Shown piece by piece: positions 1 through 8,449 of a stretch of DNA of 64,000 nucleotides. Location: the NCBI GenBank assembly GCA_019623805.1, contig CP053680.1, positions 2,210,001-2,274,000 of the forward strand, given 5' to 3'. Positions within the stretch are counted from its first letter, which is position 1, and each line of letters starts with the position of its first letter. Made by a program: the position numbers and the translations under genes. A model generated the notes under the pieces. That model saw only the letters and a list, made by a program, of their open reading frames with translations, searched no databases and was not told the origin of the DNA. This DNA comes from Gammaproteobacteria bacterium (ex Lamellibrachia satsuma). GTDB taxonomy: Bacteria > Pseudomonadota > Gammaproteobacteria > Chromatiales > Chromatiaceae.

Positions 1-1962
1 GTCGAAGAAGAGGTAGACATCCTCATCATCGGCGGTGGCATGGGTGCATGTGGCGCCGCTTATGAGCTTGGTCCCTGGGTCGAGGCTGCTGGTGCAGACA
101 TCAAGATCAAGTTGGTCGACAAGGCTGCTATGGATCGCTCCGGTGCTGTTGCGCAGGGTCTCTCTGCTATCAACACCTACATCGGTGCTGAGCAGGATCC
201 TGCAGACTACGCCCGTATGGTCTCCAACGACCTGATGGGCATCACCCGCGACGATCTGGCGTATGACCTGGGTCGTCACGTTGATGAATCCGTACATCTG
301 TTCGAAGAGTGGGGCCTGCCCATTTGGAAAACTGATGAGAACGGCGAGCGTTTCGACGGCTCCAAAGGCATGACCCCCCTGAAAGACGGTGGCAAGCCTG
401 TACGTTCCGGTAAGTGGCAGATCATGATCAACGGCGAATCCTACAAGTGGATCGTTGCTGAGGCTGCCAAGAAAGCACTGGGCATGGACAACATTGAAGA
501 GCGTATCTTCGTTGTCAAGCTGGTTAACGACAAGAACGACAAGAACCGCGTTGCCGGTGCTGTTGGTTTCTCTGTTCGTGAAGACAAGGTTGTAGTCTAC
601 AAGTTCAAGGCCTGCCTGCTGGTTGCCGGTGGTTGTGTGAACATCTTCCGTCCCCGTTCTGTGGGTGAGGGTCAGGGCCGTGCCTGGTACCCCGTATGGA
701 ACGCTGGTTCCACCTACACCATGGCTGCTGAGGCTGGTGCCGAGCTGACCCTGATGGAAAATCGCTTCGTACCTACCCGCTTCAAAGACGGTTACGGTCC
801 TGTTGGCGCATGGTTCCTGCTGTTCAAATCACAGGCTACCAACGCCTTTGGTGAGACCTACATGACCCGCAACAAGGAGATGTTGAACGACTATCCTCCT
901 TATGGTCAGGCCGCAGTTCCTGCTTCCTGCCTGCGTAACCACCTGATGCTCAAAGAGATGAAGGAAGGTCGCGGTCCCATCTGGATGGACACCGTTACCG
1001 CCCTTGCCAACCTGCGTGAGACTCTGTCTCCTCGTGAGGTTAAGCATCTGGAAGCCGAGGCATGGGAAGACTTCCTCGACATGTGTATCGGCCAGTGCGG
1101 TATCTGGGCTGGTGAGAACATCGAGCCAGAGAAGAAGAACTCTGAGCTGATGCCCACCGAACCCTACCTGCTGGGTTCTCACTCCGGTTGCTGCGGTATC
1201 TGGGTTTCTGGTCCTGATGATGTTGGCGCGCCGACTGAAGAAGGTCTGGGCGAAGGTATTCCCGAGCATCTGCCTTCCGGCTGGAACTGGGGCTACCGTG
1301 GTATGACCACCGTAACCGGTCTGTTTACAGCGGCTGACGGTGTTGGCGCTTCTGGTCACAAGTTCTCCTCCGGCTCTCACGCTGAAGGTCGCATGTGCGC
1401 CAAGTCCATGGTCAAGTTCGTCATGGACAACAAGGATTGGACGCCTGAGCTGGATACTTCGGTTGAACAGCTGGTTGAGGATATCTACCGTCCGGTTCGT
1501 AACTTCCTTGAGTTCAAGGATTACAGCACCGCGATCGATGTTAACCCCAACTACATCACTCCCAAGATGCTGCAGTTCCGTCTGCAGAAGCTAATGGATG
1601 AGTATGTTGCCGGTGTTGCTACCTACTACACCACCAACGCCAACATGCTGGAAGTTGCCGAAGGCAAGCTGAACGACCTCAAAGAGGACGCTCTGAGAAT
1701 GCGCGCCAAAGATCTCCACGAGCTGCTTCGTGCTTGGGAGAACTATCACCGCATCCTGACTGCTGAAGCTCACATGAAGCACATTCAGTTCCGCCAGGAG
1801 TCCCGTTACCCGGGCTTCTACTACCGCGCCGACAAGAACTTTGTTGACGAGGAGAACTGGCACTGCTTCGTGAACTCCGTCTACAACAAAGAAACCAAAG
1901 AGTGGACCTGCTTCAAGCGCGCCCACGTTGATCTGGTCGACAAGTCCAAGCTGTTCAAGTAA
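1..1962 (+). CDS. aprA: Adenylylsulfate reductase alpha subunit (5' end outside window)
   Basis: FAD subunit of dissimilatory APS reductase, which interconverts sulfite + AMP and APS in the cytoplasm; in a sulfur oxidiser it runs toward APS. The frame is open from base 1, so the start lies upstream; 653 codons precede the TAA at 1960, near the usual AprA length, so only a few residues are missing. A dinucleotide-binding motif GGGMGACGAA sits at codons 11-20. FVPTRFKDGYGPVG (256-269) and GSHSGCCGIW (392-401) are the conserved segments carrying the Arg and His of the substrate site in known AprA structures. The iron-sulfur subunit gene aprB normally precedes aprA and would lie outside the window. 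A strong terminator follows. No truncation or lost motif is visible. Confidence 0.97.
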   Translation, partial: VEEEVDILIIGGGMGACGAAYELGPWVEAAGADIKIKLVDKAAMDRSGAVAQGLSAINTYIGAEQDPADYARMVSNDLMGITRDDLAYDLGRHVDESVHLFEEWGLPIWKTDENGERFDGSKGMTPLKDGGKPVRSGKWQIMINGESYKWIVAEAAKKALGMDNIEERIFVVKLVNDKNDKNRVAGAVGFSVREDKVVVYKFKACLLVAGGCVNIFRPRSVGEGQGRAWYPVWNAGSTYTMAAEAGAELTLMENRFVPTRFKDGYGPVGAWFLLFKSQATNAFGETYMTRNKEMLNDYPPYGQAAVPASCLRNHLMLKEMKEGRGPIWMDTVTALANLRETLSPREVKHLEAEAWEDFLDMCIGQCGIWAGENIEPEKKNSELMPTEPYLLGSHSGCCGIWVSGPDDVGAPTEEGLGEGIPEHLPSGWNWGYRGMTTVTGLFTAADGVGASGHKFSSGSHAEGRMCAKSMVKFVMDNKDWTPELDTSVEQLVEDIYRPVRNFLEFKDYSTAIDVNPNYITPKMLQFRLQKLMDEYVAGVATYYTTNANMLEVAEGKLNDLKEDALRMRAKDLHELLRAWENYHRILTAEAHMKHIQFRQESRYPGFYYRADKNFVDEENWHCFVNSVYNKETKEWTCFKRAHVDLVDKSKLFK

Positions 1963-1990
1963 GTCTTACTTGATAGCCTGATGGCGTGAA

Positions 1991-2024
1991 AAGTCCGGGT
2001 GTCGCAAGGCATCCGGACTTTTTT
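1991..2024 (+). terminator. Rho-independent terminator after aprA
   Basis: An 11-bp stem (AAGTCCGGGTG / CATCCGGACTT, one G-T pair) with a 9-nt loop runs into a T-run, 28 bases after the aprA stop. It ends the apr transcript. Confidence 0.9.
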
Positions 2025-2202
2025 GTCTTAAGCTAGTCTGCAAATGAAAGGTGGTAATCCTGCCAAGATGCTTTTTAGCCCTGGAATTGTAGGGTAATCG
2101 CTATTCATTTGCGGATTAAAATAATCCGATAGTCAATCAATATAGTCTGGCTGATTAGTGTTCGGCAGGCGCCTTTGCCGAATAGATCCAGCGGAGAGAA
2201 AA

Positions 2203-3093
2203 ATGAGCGAAAAATTTGATATCCCTTTCAAAAGTGACCTGGTGCCAAATATTCTGGATCCGGATACTGAGATCCAGTTTCAGTGCTCCAAGGGCATATC
2301 CTGTTTCAACGAGTGCTGCCGTCGTGCTGATATTCAGTTGACGCCCTACGACATCCTTCGTCTGAAGGATAATCTGGGGATCAGTGGAACCGAGTTATTG
2401 AAGAAACACACGGTGCCGTTCGAGATGGATAAAGATGGCATACCCGGTGTTAAGCTGCGCACCGATGATGAGGGTGCCTGCCTTTTTGTCACCGATGAGG
2501 GGTGCAGTGTCTATGCTGACCGCCCCACCGCCTGCCGTTACTATCCGCTTGGCCATATGGCAATGCATGAGGCGGGAGCGACTGAGGATGAAACCCGGTA
2601 CTTCATGATCAAAGAAGATCACTGTATGGGGCATAACGAGGATCGAAAGATCTCTATCGATGCCTACCGGCGTGAGCAGGGTGTGGAACAATACGACCAG
2701 ATCAACCGTGAGTGGTTGCAGTTGATGCTGAAAAAGCGTTCGGCGGGTCCCAGTATCGGTCGCCCTTCGGACACCAGTCTGCAGTTTTTCTTCATGTGTT
2801 CCTACGATGTCGATCGGCTGCGCCGCTATGTACTGAATGACTCTTTCCGGGCTACCTACGACCTTGAGGATACTTTCTACGAGACTGTCGAGAAAGAGGA
2901 CGTTGCCTTAATGCTGTTTGGTGCACGTCTGCTCAAACAGGTACTGTTTGGCGACAAAACCATCCCGGAGAAAGACGGTGCATATGAGAAGCGCATGGAA
3001 GAGCGGGAGGAGATCCTGAAGATGCGCCAGGAGGCCGAGGCGGAGATTCATCGCCAGAGGGAAGCAGAGAAGATGAAAGACGCGATCTCCTGA
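2203..3093 (+). CDS. YkgJ family cysteine-cluster protein
   Basis: A 296-residue cytoplasmic protein of the YkgJ / Fe-S or zinc cluster family, whose function is poorly defined (metal chelation is proposed). Residues 28-39 read CSKGISCFNECC, giving Cys28, Cys34, Cys38 and Cys39. A second group, CSVYADRPTACRYYPLG, adds Cys101 and Cys111; this C-x-CC plus RPxxCRxYP layout defines the family. The C-terminal 40 residues are a charged Glu/Arg/Lys-rich helix. ATG 2203 is chosen because GGAGAG lies just upstream; an in-frame GTG at 2158 would add 15 residues without a ribosome site. It is monocistronic, with a terminator on each side. Confidence 0.85.
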   Translation: MSEKFDIPFKSDLVPNILDPDTEIQFQCSKGISCFNECCRRADIQLTPYDILRLKDNLGISGTELLKKHTVPFEMDKDGIPGVKLRTDDEGACLFVTDEGCSVYADRPTACRYYPLGHMAMHEAGATEDETRYFMIKEDHCMGHNEDRKISIDAYRREQGVEQYDQINREWLQLMLKKRSAGPSIGRPSDTSLQFFFMCSYDVDRLRRYVLNDSFRATYDLEDTFYETVEKEDVALMLFGARLLKQVLFGDKTIPEKDGAYEKRMEEREEILKMRQEAEAEIHRQREAEKMKDAIS

Positions 3094-3108
3094 TTAATCC
3101 ATGAATCC

Positions 3109-3138
3109 AAAAAAGCCGCACTGATGTGCGGCTTTTTT
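3109..3138. terminator. Bidirectional terminator between ykgJ-like gene and phhB
   Basis: AAAAAAGCCGCA faces TGCGGCTTTTTT with a short loop. Each strand has a GC stem followed by six T, so it can stop both convergent genes. Confidence 0.9.
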
Positions 3139-3142
3139 GTTT

Positions 3143-3490
3143 CTAGGAAGCTGCGATCTGGTCTGTCCTTGCAGACATGATGAAATCGTTGCGGTGCAGC
3201 CCTTTGATTTTGTGCGACCACCAGGTCACGGTCACTTTGCCCCACTCTGTCAGCAGTGCAGGGTGATGCCCTTCGGACTCCGCCAGTTCACCGACCCGGT
3301 TCGTGAAGGCGACTGCATCAACAAAGTTATTGAAGGAAAAAGATTTTTCCAGCTGCATGATGCCGTCTCTGACCTCTATATTCCAATCCGGAATCTTTTT
3401 AATCAAACTGGCGAGTTCATCATCTGAAACCCTGGGTGCATCTGCCCTGCAGGCTTCGCAGTGGACGCTTGTCAGTTCATTCGTGGACAT
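3143..3490 (-). CDS. phhB: Pterin-4a-carbinolamine dehydratase
   Basis: A 115-residue cytoplasmic enzyme that dehydrates 4a-hydroxytetrahydropterin, recycling the pterin cofactor of aromatic amino acid hydroxylases. The family signature is intact: EGHHPAL with His75-His76-Pro77, then [14 protein letters not shown] with His93 and Asp102. The N-terminus [17 protein letters not shown] is typical of proteobacterial PhhB. No phenylalanine hydroxylase gene (phhA) is visible, which is common for orphan phhB genes in autotrophs, where another role is possible. The gene is convergent with the YkgJ-type gene and shares its terminator. Confidence 0.93.
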   Translation of the reverse strand: MSTNELTSVHCEACRADAPRVSDDELASLIKKIPDWNIEVRDGIMQLEKSFSFNNFVDAVAFTNRVGELAESEGHHPALLTEWGKVTVTWWSHKIKGLHRNDFIMSARTDQIAAS

Positions 3491-3603
3491 TTTTTATCGA
3501 TCCTCTAATCTTGAGACTTCTCAGGATGCGAATTATTCGATAGTTCTTGGAAGATAAATACTGTTATTGTTTATGGAATAGTCGAATTCAGATGGTAATC
3601 GAT

Positions 3604-5019
3604 ATGGCACGCAAACATGCGCTCATTGTTGATGACTCCCAAACGGCCAGAGAGGTGCTTGCGAAACGCCTGTCTGGCTACGATATCGAGGTCGATACCG
3701 TAGAATCAGCCGGTGACGCCATAGACTATCTCAGCGAGCATATCCCGGACGCAGTTTTCCTGGATTATGAGATGCCTGGTATGGATGGCTTTCAGGCCTT
3801 GAAAGCGATCAAGTCGAATCCCAATACGGCAGCGATCCCAGTGATGATGTATACCTCCAGAGCAGGAGGGTTGGCGATTGGCCAGGCGCGGGCACTAGGT
3901 GCGCTGGGGGTCCTGCCGAAGGAGTTGGAGACGCAGGACCTCGACGAAGTCATTCGTGTGCTTCATCTCAATCCTGGTCAGGATTCACTGGTCGCGCGAT
4001 ATACACACGCAGTCGTGGGGGCAGGGAATGGCAGTGATGAAGTCAGTGCTGACGCAGAATATATCGATCGATTTCAGGACCTGGTTGAACAGGCGGAGCA
4101 ATCGCTGAAACAGGGGAGTAGCCGCAAACAGATGGCGTTGCTGCTGGCGCAACAGCATAAGCTGCTTTCAAAGAGCATGGATGAAAGTGCGTCAAGGTCC
4201 TTGCGTTCCATCGAGCAGCAATTTTCCGAGGTGAATGAACGTCTGAATGATGCCCAGCGATCGATTGATGCGAGCCTTCCCAAAAAGCGGGGTATCCCAA
4301 AGGGGTTGCTGGTGGTGTTCGTCGCCTGTATGGCGATCTCGGCAACGGTATGGTTCTGGAATAACAGCATCGATAGGACACAGAGGGATGTGGCGGAAAA
4401 TTTGCTGCTGCTGGAGTCAGGGCGTGACAGGCTGACAGAGAAAGTCACCCAAGTGGATGTGCTGATACAGCAGCAGCAAACAGCGATTGAGACGCTGAAA
4501 AGCAGCTTGGAGGATTTAGGTAAACAGGTTGGAACAGAAGCGGTACCGTTGCTTGAGTGGGCGGTTAACCGTGATTCGCGTTTCCCCTATGGCGAAGGGC
4601 CGTTTAGTGATAAGCGGGTCATCTGGCTGTCCCAGATCATCGACCATCTGGCTGCAGCAGGTTTTACCGGGACCGTTAGGTTGACGGCCAACTATGGTAA
4701 TTATTGTCTGAGCAGAAACGATCAGAGTCGCTTTGTGCCTGCTTCCGTAGAGACGGCATTTGCAGACTGTGTGTTCGCCCGTGATCTGGCAGAAACCGAG
4801 GGAAAAAAGCAGGCGGTTCCAACGATCGGTTTTTCCAACTATCTGAATAATGCCCCTTCATTGATCAATGGAGATATATTCATCGAGTTGGAGGCGTCGG
4901 GTTTTGACGCGACGAAGGCGCCCTACCCTGAGCCCTATGCAGTGCAGGAAGTCGGTGTCTGGAACCAGGTTGCCAGCCAGAACCAACGTATCGATATCAA
5001 ACTGTTTGTGGCAGAGTGA
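3604..5019 (+). CDS. Membrane-tethered response regulator with extracytoplasmic domain
   Basis: A 471-residue protein. Residues 1-120 are a receiver (REC) domain with an acidic pair (VDD, 9-11), phospho-acceptor Asp54 in FLDYEMPGMDG and a conserved Lys (LPKE). A linker of about 110 residues with coiled-coil character follows. One transmembrane helix lies at about 233-253 (GLLVVFVACMAISATVWFWN), then a second coiled coil and a C-terminal region of about 160 residues of unknown fold that should sit outside the cytoplasm. There is no DNA-binding or enzymatic output domain. ATG 3604 was chosen because it matches the MARxxxLVDD start of the paralogue at 31367; ATG 3592 and TTG 3547 are in frame. 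No histidine kinase is adjacent. Confidence 0.75.
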   Translation: MARKHALIVDDSQTAREVLAKRLSGYDIEVDTVESAGDAIDYLSEHIPDAVFLDYEMPGMDGFQALKAIKSNPNTAAIPVMMYTSRAGGLAIGQARALGALGVLPKELETQDLDEVIRVLHLNPGQDSLVARYTHAVVGAGNGSDEVSADAEYIDRFQDLVEQAEQSLKQGSSRKQMALLLAQQHKLLSKSMDESASRSLRSIEQQFSEVNERLNDAQRSIDASLPKKRGIPKGLLVVFVACMAISATVWFWNNSIDRTQRDVAENLLLLESGRDRLTEKVTQVDVLIQQQQTAIETLKSSLEDLGKQVGTEAVPLLEWAVNRDSRFPYGEGPFSDKRVIWLSQIIDHLAAAGFTGTVRLTANYGNYCLSRNDQSRFVPASVETAFADCVFARDLAETEGKKQAVPTIGFSNYLNNAPSLINGDIFIELEASGFDATKAPYPEPYAVQEVGVWNQVASQNQRIDIKLFVAE

Positions 5020-5033
5020 TGCCTGAGGAAACT

Positions 5034-5060
5034 GCCGGTTCCGCTACGCTTGAGCCGACC
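5034..5060. repeat. Short dispersed palindrome (GCCGGTTCCGCT type)
   Basis: A 27-bp imperfect palindrome centred on CCGCTACGCTTGAG. Related copies occur at 16447-16473, 34015-34041, 49338-49363, 49391-49416 and 58207-58234, all just downstream of genes. It has no T-run, so it looks like a REP-type element. Confidence 0.55.
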
Positions 5061-5062
5061 TG

Positions 5063-5524
5063 CTACGGCATCTTCGGTGGCATGGCTGGCGGTATCTCAT
5101 ATTTGTAGACGCCCAGATCGGTGAAGTGGCCTCGCATGTCGATAACAATTTTTGTTTGGTGAGGCTTGCCCTCACGGGCACGGACTGCATCGAAGAAGCT
5201 TTTGCGCATCCGGGCGCCAGCGCGGGTGTCGGGGTCGATACTGAAGACGATATGTATGGGTTCGCCGGGACGATTCAGGGGGTGGGCGAGGGCATGAACA
5301 CGGTCATGGTGAACCGTGTAGACGATAACCTCCATCTTTTCGTGCAGATAGGGCAGGCGGATGGAGAAACCGGCCCCCAGCGCAATGTAAGCGATAATGA
5401 GAAACACACAGGCTCCCAGCAGAAAAGAGGCGAAGCTGCGCTTGCTTGCTATGACAGCCAAGCTTCCCCAGATGGCGAAAACAGCCAGCAGCAGATATTT
5501 CAGCGTTAGCGGGTCGGTGAGCAT
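5063..5524 (-). CDS. Unknown two-helix membrane protein, third gene of ExbB/ExbD-like module
   Basis: I do not recognise this 153-residue protein. It has two predicted transmembrane helices (about 8-26 and 30-52), then a soluble domain of about 100 residues with alternating hydrophobic residues (VIVYTVHHD, HIVFSIDP, TKIVIDMRG) that suggests a beta-rich fold, probably periplasmic. The C-terminus is proline-rich (EIPPAMPPKMP). Its start codon directly abuts the stop of the ExbD-like gene, so the two are translationally coupled and it likely works with the ExbB/ExbD-like pair. Confidence 0.7.
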   Translation of the reverse strand: MLTDPLTLKYLLLAVFAIWGSLAVIASKRSFASFLLGACVFLIIAYIALGAGFSIRLPYLHEKMEVIVYTVHHDRVHALAHPLNRPGEPIHIVFSIDPDTRAGARMRKSFFDAVRAREGKPHQTKIVIDMRGHFTDLGVYKYEIPPAMPPKMP

Positions 5525-6142
5525 CTATTTGCTCTTTGTCTGGCTCTGCTTCAGTGTGCTGTGAAAAATATCAAATGGCTCAAATGATCTGCTCTCCGGG
5601 ACCAGTTTTTTATCTTCCATGGTGAAGGTCACGATGCCCTTCTCCTGTCCAGGGTAGTCCAGCGTCATCACATCCTCGTATATCGGGATCATAAGCTTTC
5701 CCTGGCGGTGCCGGATGGAGATGCGCACATCCACCGGCGTTTCGCCTTGGTCGTTGTCGGTGTAGTAGACGATGGAGAAGCGATAGCGGCCATCGGGGAT
5801 TCCGCGGGAGAAGGAAAATTCGTAGTTCAGGCCGGAATAGTCCACGTCGCGGCCGAGATCATCCCGTACCAGATTGAATATCTTGCCGAAGGGCATGGAG
5901 TAACCGACCCTCTCTTCGCCTGGTGCATCGGTCCACAGGTCGATATCTGCAGGACTGTCAGAGGCCCAGCTGATCTCGGCGATCATATCCCCTGCTGCCT
6001 TCTCTATCTCGGTCTGAACGGTCTCCTGCTTGACTTCGATGAGCGGAATCAATAATACCACCAGGGTAAGCATCAGGAGCGCCAGCAGCATCAGCAGGTC
6101 ACGAAAAACGATGGACATGCTGTCTTCGCGCTGGCGGGTCAT
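5525..6142 (-). CDS. ExbD/TolR-like protein with beta-sandwich-like periplasmic domain
   Basis: A 205-residue inner-membrane protein with one N-terminal helix (about 14-34). FRDLLMLLALLML aligns with the IDVMLVLLIIFM helix of ExbD, which places Asp15 on the essential proton-carrying Asp of ExbD/TolR/MotB. The periplasmic part differs from classical ExbD. It begins ISWASDSPADIDLWTDAPG and continues through DGRYRFSIVYYTD, beta-strand-rich and reminiscent of domains with a W...ADIDLW motif; no peptidoglycan-binding motif is seen. Three bases separate it from the upstream ExbB-like gene. An internal ATG at codon 9 is an alternative start. Confidence 0.6.
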   Translation of the reverse strand: MTRQREDSMSIVFRDLLMLLALLMLTLVVLLIPLIEVKQETVQTEIEKAAGDMIAEISWASDSPADIDLWTDAPGEERVGYSMPFGKIFNLVRDDLGRDVDYSGLNYEFSFSRGIPDGRYRFSIVYYTDNDQGETPVDVRISIRHRQGKLMIPIYEDVMTLDYPGQEKGIVTFTMEDKKLVPESRSFEPFDIFHSTLKQSQTKSK

Positions 6143-6145
6143 GGC

Positions 6146-6637
6146 TTAGTCCCTCTCTGAGGCAACCGCATGTGTGTCGGATCCGGCAGTTCTTTGGCCA
6201 TACAGCATCTTGCGAACCTTGTTCATTGCCTCCATCGTCATGGCCGCAGACAAACCGATCATGGTGGTATCGATAGCGAATGAGACGGTTTTCAGGAATC
6301 GCCCGATCTCGGCCGACAAGGTGGTCGGGTCATGCAGGGCGTCCACTTCAAGTCCGGCCAGCGCCATGGAAAACCCGAGAACCGTGCCTAACATGCCAAG
6401 CCCGGTCGTCAACCAGGACCAGAAGTGGTCATCGGCATCACGCCCGGCGAAGGCGAAGGATTCAACCAGCAAGAGGATGGCGAGAATGATACAAAAGAAC
6501 CATAGGGTCAGGACATTGCCGAGAATGCGATCCAGGTAGCCTTGGGTATAAAGCGTGACGAGCAGCGCCACAAGCGAAAACAGAAGGGCCAGTTCGATGA
6601 GTTTTGCCCAGGGAGCGGGGCTCTTTGGAGTGACCAT
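6146..6637 (-). CDS. MotA/TolQ/ExbB family proton-channel protein
   Basis: A 163-residue protein with four predicted transmembrane segments (about 12-30, 40-58, 73-93, 117-135). GLGMLGTVLGFSMAL matches the conserved GxLGTVxG motif of ExbB/TolQ, and FAIDTTMIGLSAAMTM matches the last helix, including the TT pair that lines the proton path. It is shorter than typical ExbB (about 240) because the cytoplasmic loop is reduced. It is first in a three-gene operon with an ExbD-like protein and a small membrane protein, so the inference is a proton-driven stator complex of unknown client. No TonB, Tol or receptor gene is nearby. Confidence 0.65.
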   Translation of the reverse strand: MVTPKSPAPWAKLIELALLFSLVALLVTLYTQGYLDRILGNVLTLWFFCIILAILLLVESFAFAGRDADDHFWSWLTTGLGMLGTVLGFSMALAGLEVDALHDPTTLSAEIGRFLKTVSFAIDTTMIGLSAAMTMEAMNKVRKMLYGQRTAGSDTHAVASERD

Positions 6638-6711
6638 AAAGAGACGCCTGTGAGAAGGTGGCGTTCACTATAGCATGGAGTATAAATGTCCCTTCCTGAT
6701 TACCCACAAGT

Positions 6712-6801
6712 AATCATGGTGCGCGTGGCGCCCCCTACCTTCTTGAAGTAATCTGAAAGATGGAGGTAGCCATCTGTGGGTGCGCCGTGCGCACCATGAT
6801 T
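6712..6801. repeat. Inverted repeat of the GTGCGCACC family
   Basis: Perfect 13-bp arms AATCATGGTGCGC (6712-6724) and GCGCACCATGATT (6789-6801) flank a 64-bp centre with its own inverted arms (GGCGCCCCCTACC.., ..GGTAGCCATC). Related copies lie near 12413, 55405 and 58597. Confidence 0.75.
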
Positions 6802-6847
6802 GCTTCGTTCAACCTTGTAATGGAGTGCGGAGTTTTGAGCATCAGTC

Positions 6848-6875
6848 AAAAAAAAGCCCGCCGAAGCGGGCTTTT
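6848..6875 (-). terminator. Rho-independent terminator after hdrB
   Basis: AAAAGCCCGC-TTCG-GCGGGCTTTTTTTT on the minus strand, about 35 bases past the hdrB stop. It ends the qmoAB-hdrCB transcript. Confidence 0.92.
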
Positions 6876-6910
6876 CATCTGCCCCACAGAAGGGCACTGG
6901 AGAAGACCGG

Positions 6911-7810
6911 CTACTTGCTCGCGATCTCTTCCAGTTTTTTGGCCTTGATGATGTGGCCGTTCAGTGCGGCGTCTGTGGCATTACGGCCGAAGGCGACGCT
7001 CATCAGGGTGGAGTAGTAGACCACGGGCATGTCGAACTTTGTACCGTAGGTCTCGTTGATCTGGTCCTGATAGATCTCAACGTTAGCCTGGCAGAGCGGG
7101 CAGGGGGTGACGATCATGTCTGCACCGTTGTCATAGGCCGCCTCGATGATGCCGTGGATCATCTCCTGAGACTTTTCAGGCTCGGAAAATGCCAGGGCAC
7201 CGCCGCAGCACTGCACCTTCTTCTCGAAGGTTGGAATCGAATCAGCGCCGACAGCCTCGACGATCTTGTCGAGATATTGCGGGTTTTCGAAAGACTCACC
7301 AGCGATACCGAAGGGACGGTTGGTCTGACAGCCGACGTAACCGGCGATCTTAAGACCTTCAAGAGGCTTTTTAACCTTATCCTTGATGGCGTCAAAACCG
7401 ATGTCTTCGACCAGCACTTCCACCATGTGACGGACATTGACTTCGCCCTTGAAGCGCAGGCCACCCTCAGCCAGGGCGGTATTTGCGTCCTGCATCATCT
7501 TTTCGTCTTCGTTCAGACGCTCCTTGGCCTCGCGGGTATTGAGCCAGCAGGCGGCACAGGGAGAGACGATCTCCTGACCGGCATTGTGCTCTTCCGAGAG
7601 TGCAATGTTACGGGCAGAGAGGGTCAGACGAGGCAACTCACCGCCGCCGCCGTAACCGATGGAAGCGCCACAGCAGTTCCAGTCGGGGATCTCGTTCAGA
7701 GTAATATCCAGCTCCTCACACATGGTCTGCGCAGAGACGAGGTAGTTGGATGAGGTTGCTCCTTTCTGGGAGGAACAGCCCGGGTAGAATGAAAGTTCTA
7801 TCTTAGCCAT
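6911..7810 (-). CDS. hdrB: Heterodisulfide reductase subunit B-like protein
   Basis: A 299-residue cytoplasmic protein of the HdrB / CCG family, which holds non-cubane [4Fe-4S] clusters that carry out disulfide chemistry. Both CCG motifs are complete: Cys12, Cys46-Cys47, Cys85, Cys88 in the first half and Cys161, Cys201-Cys202, Cys237, Cys240 in the second. It is last in qmoA-qmoB-hdrC-hdrB, 16 bases after hdrC. Here HdrCB takes the position that membrane-bound QmoC has in many sulfate reducers, so electrons from the Qmo flavoproteins would reach a thiol/disulfide or an unknown partner instead of quinone directly. No membrane helix is present. Confidence 0.92.
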   Translation of the reverse strand: MAKIELSFYPGCSSQKGATSSNYLVSAQTMCEELDITLNEIPDWNCCGASIGYGGGGELPRLTLSARNIALSEEHNAGQEIVSPCAACWLNTREAKERLNEDEKMMQDANTALAEGGLRFKGEVNVRHMVEVLVEDIGFDAIKDKVKKPLEGLKIAGYVGCQTNRPFGIAGESFENPQYLDKIVEAVGADSIPTFEKKVQCCGGALAFSEPEKSQEMIHGIIEAAYDNGADMIVTPCPLCQANVEIYQDQINETYGTKFDMPVVYYSTLMSVAFGRNATDAALNGHIIKAKKLEEIASK

Positions 7811-7826
7811 TTGGGTATGTCCTCAC

Positions 7827-8438
7827 TCAGCTGAAGTCCTGGATGTTGCCATCCTCGATTTCCTGGGCCTTCTTGATGATCTTTGCAAGATCCCCAGGAC
7901 TCTTGACGCCGTGACCACCCATGATTTCCATGGCGTTCATGCGTTTTGCCTTCATCATGTTCTGTCCCAGCTTCTGATTGGCCATGGCGTTCTTGACGCC
8001 TTGGGAGAAGCCGTCCTTGAAGTACATGGAGAGCCCCATCTTGAGCTCATTGACGCGACCCTTCTTCATCAGGTTATCCCAGAAGATCTGGCCGAACTCA
8101 GCGGTTGGCTGATTGTCAGGCATCAGGCCGAGGCGTTTCGAGTAGACCGCCAGGCCATGCATAATGTGGGTGATCGGCAGGCCACGTGGACAGCGTGCGA
8201 TACAGTTGTAGCAGGAGGTACACATCCACATGGAGTCGGAACTCAGCACCTCCTCACGCTTGCCCGCACGGATCATCATGAAGATCTCTTGCGGCGGGTG
8301 ATCCCAATGCTTGCCCAAAGGACATGAGCCTGCACACACACCACACTGCATGCACATCTTGACCCATTCGCCCTCTTCGACGTTCGCCTCAACTTCCTTC
8401 AGGAAGCTGTTGCGGTATTTTTGACTATTTGTGCTCAT
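7827..8438 (-). CDS. hdrC: Heterodisulfide reductase subunit C-like ferredoxin protein
   Basis: A 203-residue soluble protein with two classical 4Fe-4S motifs: Cys29, 32, 35, 39 (CMQCGVCAGSCP) and Cys73, 76, 79, 83 (CTSCYNCIARCP). These wire the flavoprotein QmoAB side to HdrB. The C-terminal half is helical, Met/Lys-rich and has no further cysteines. HdrC is often fused to a cytochrome b-like membrane part in QmoC; that part is absent here. It sits 11 bases after qmoB and 16 before hdrB. Confidence 0.92.
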   Translation of the reverse strand: MSTNSQKYRNSFLKEVEANVEEGEWVKMCMQCGVCAGSCPLGKHWDHPPQEIFMMIRAGKREEVLSSDSMWMCTSCYNCIARCPRGLPITHIMHGLAVYSKRLGLMPDNQPTAEFGQIFWDNLMKKGRVNELKMGLSMYFKDGFSQGVKNAMANQKLGQNMMKAKRMNAMEIMGGHGVKSPGDLAKIIKKAQEIEDGNIQDFS

Positions 8439-8449
8439 TGAAGGCTCCC

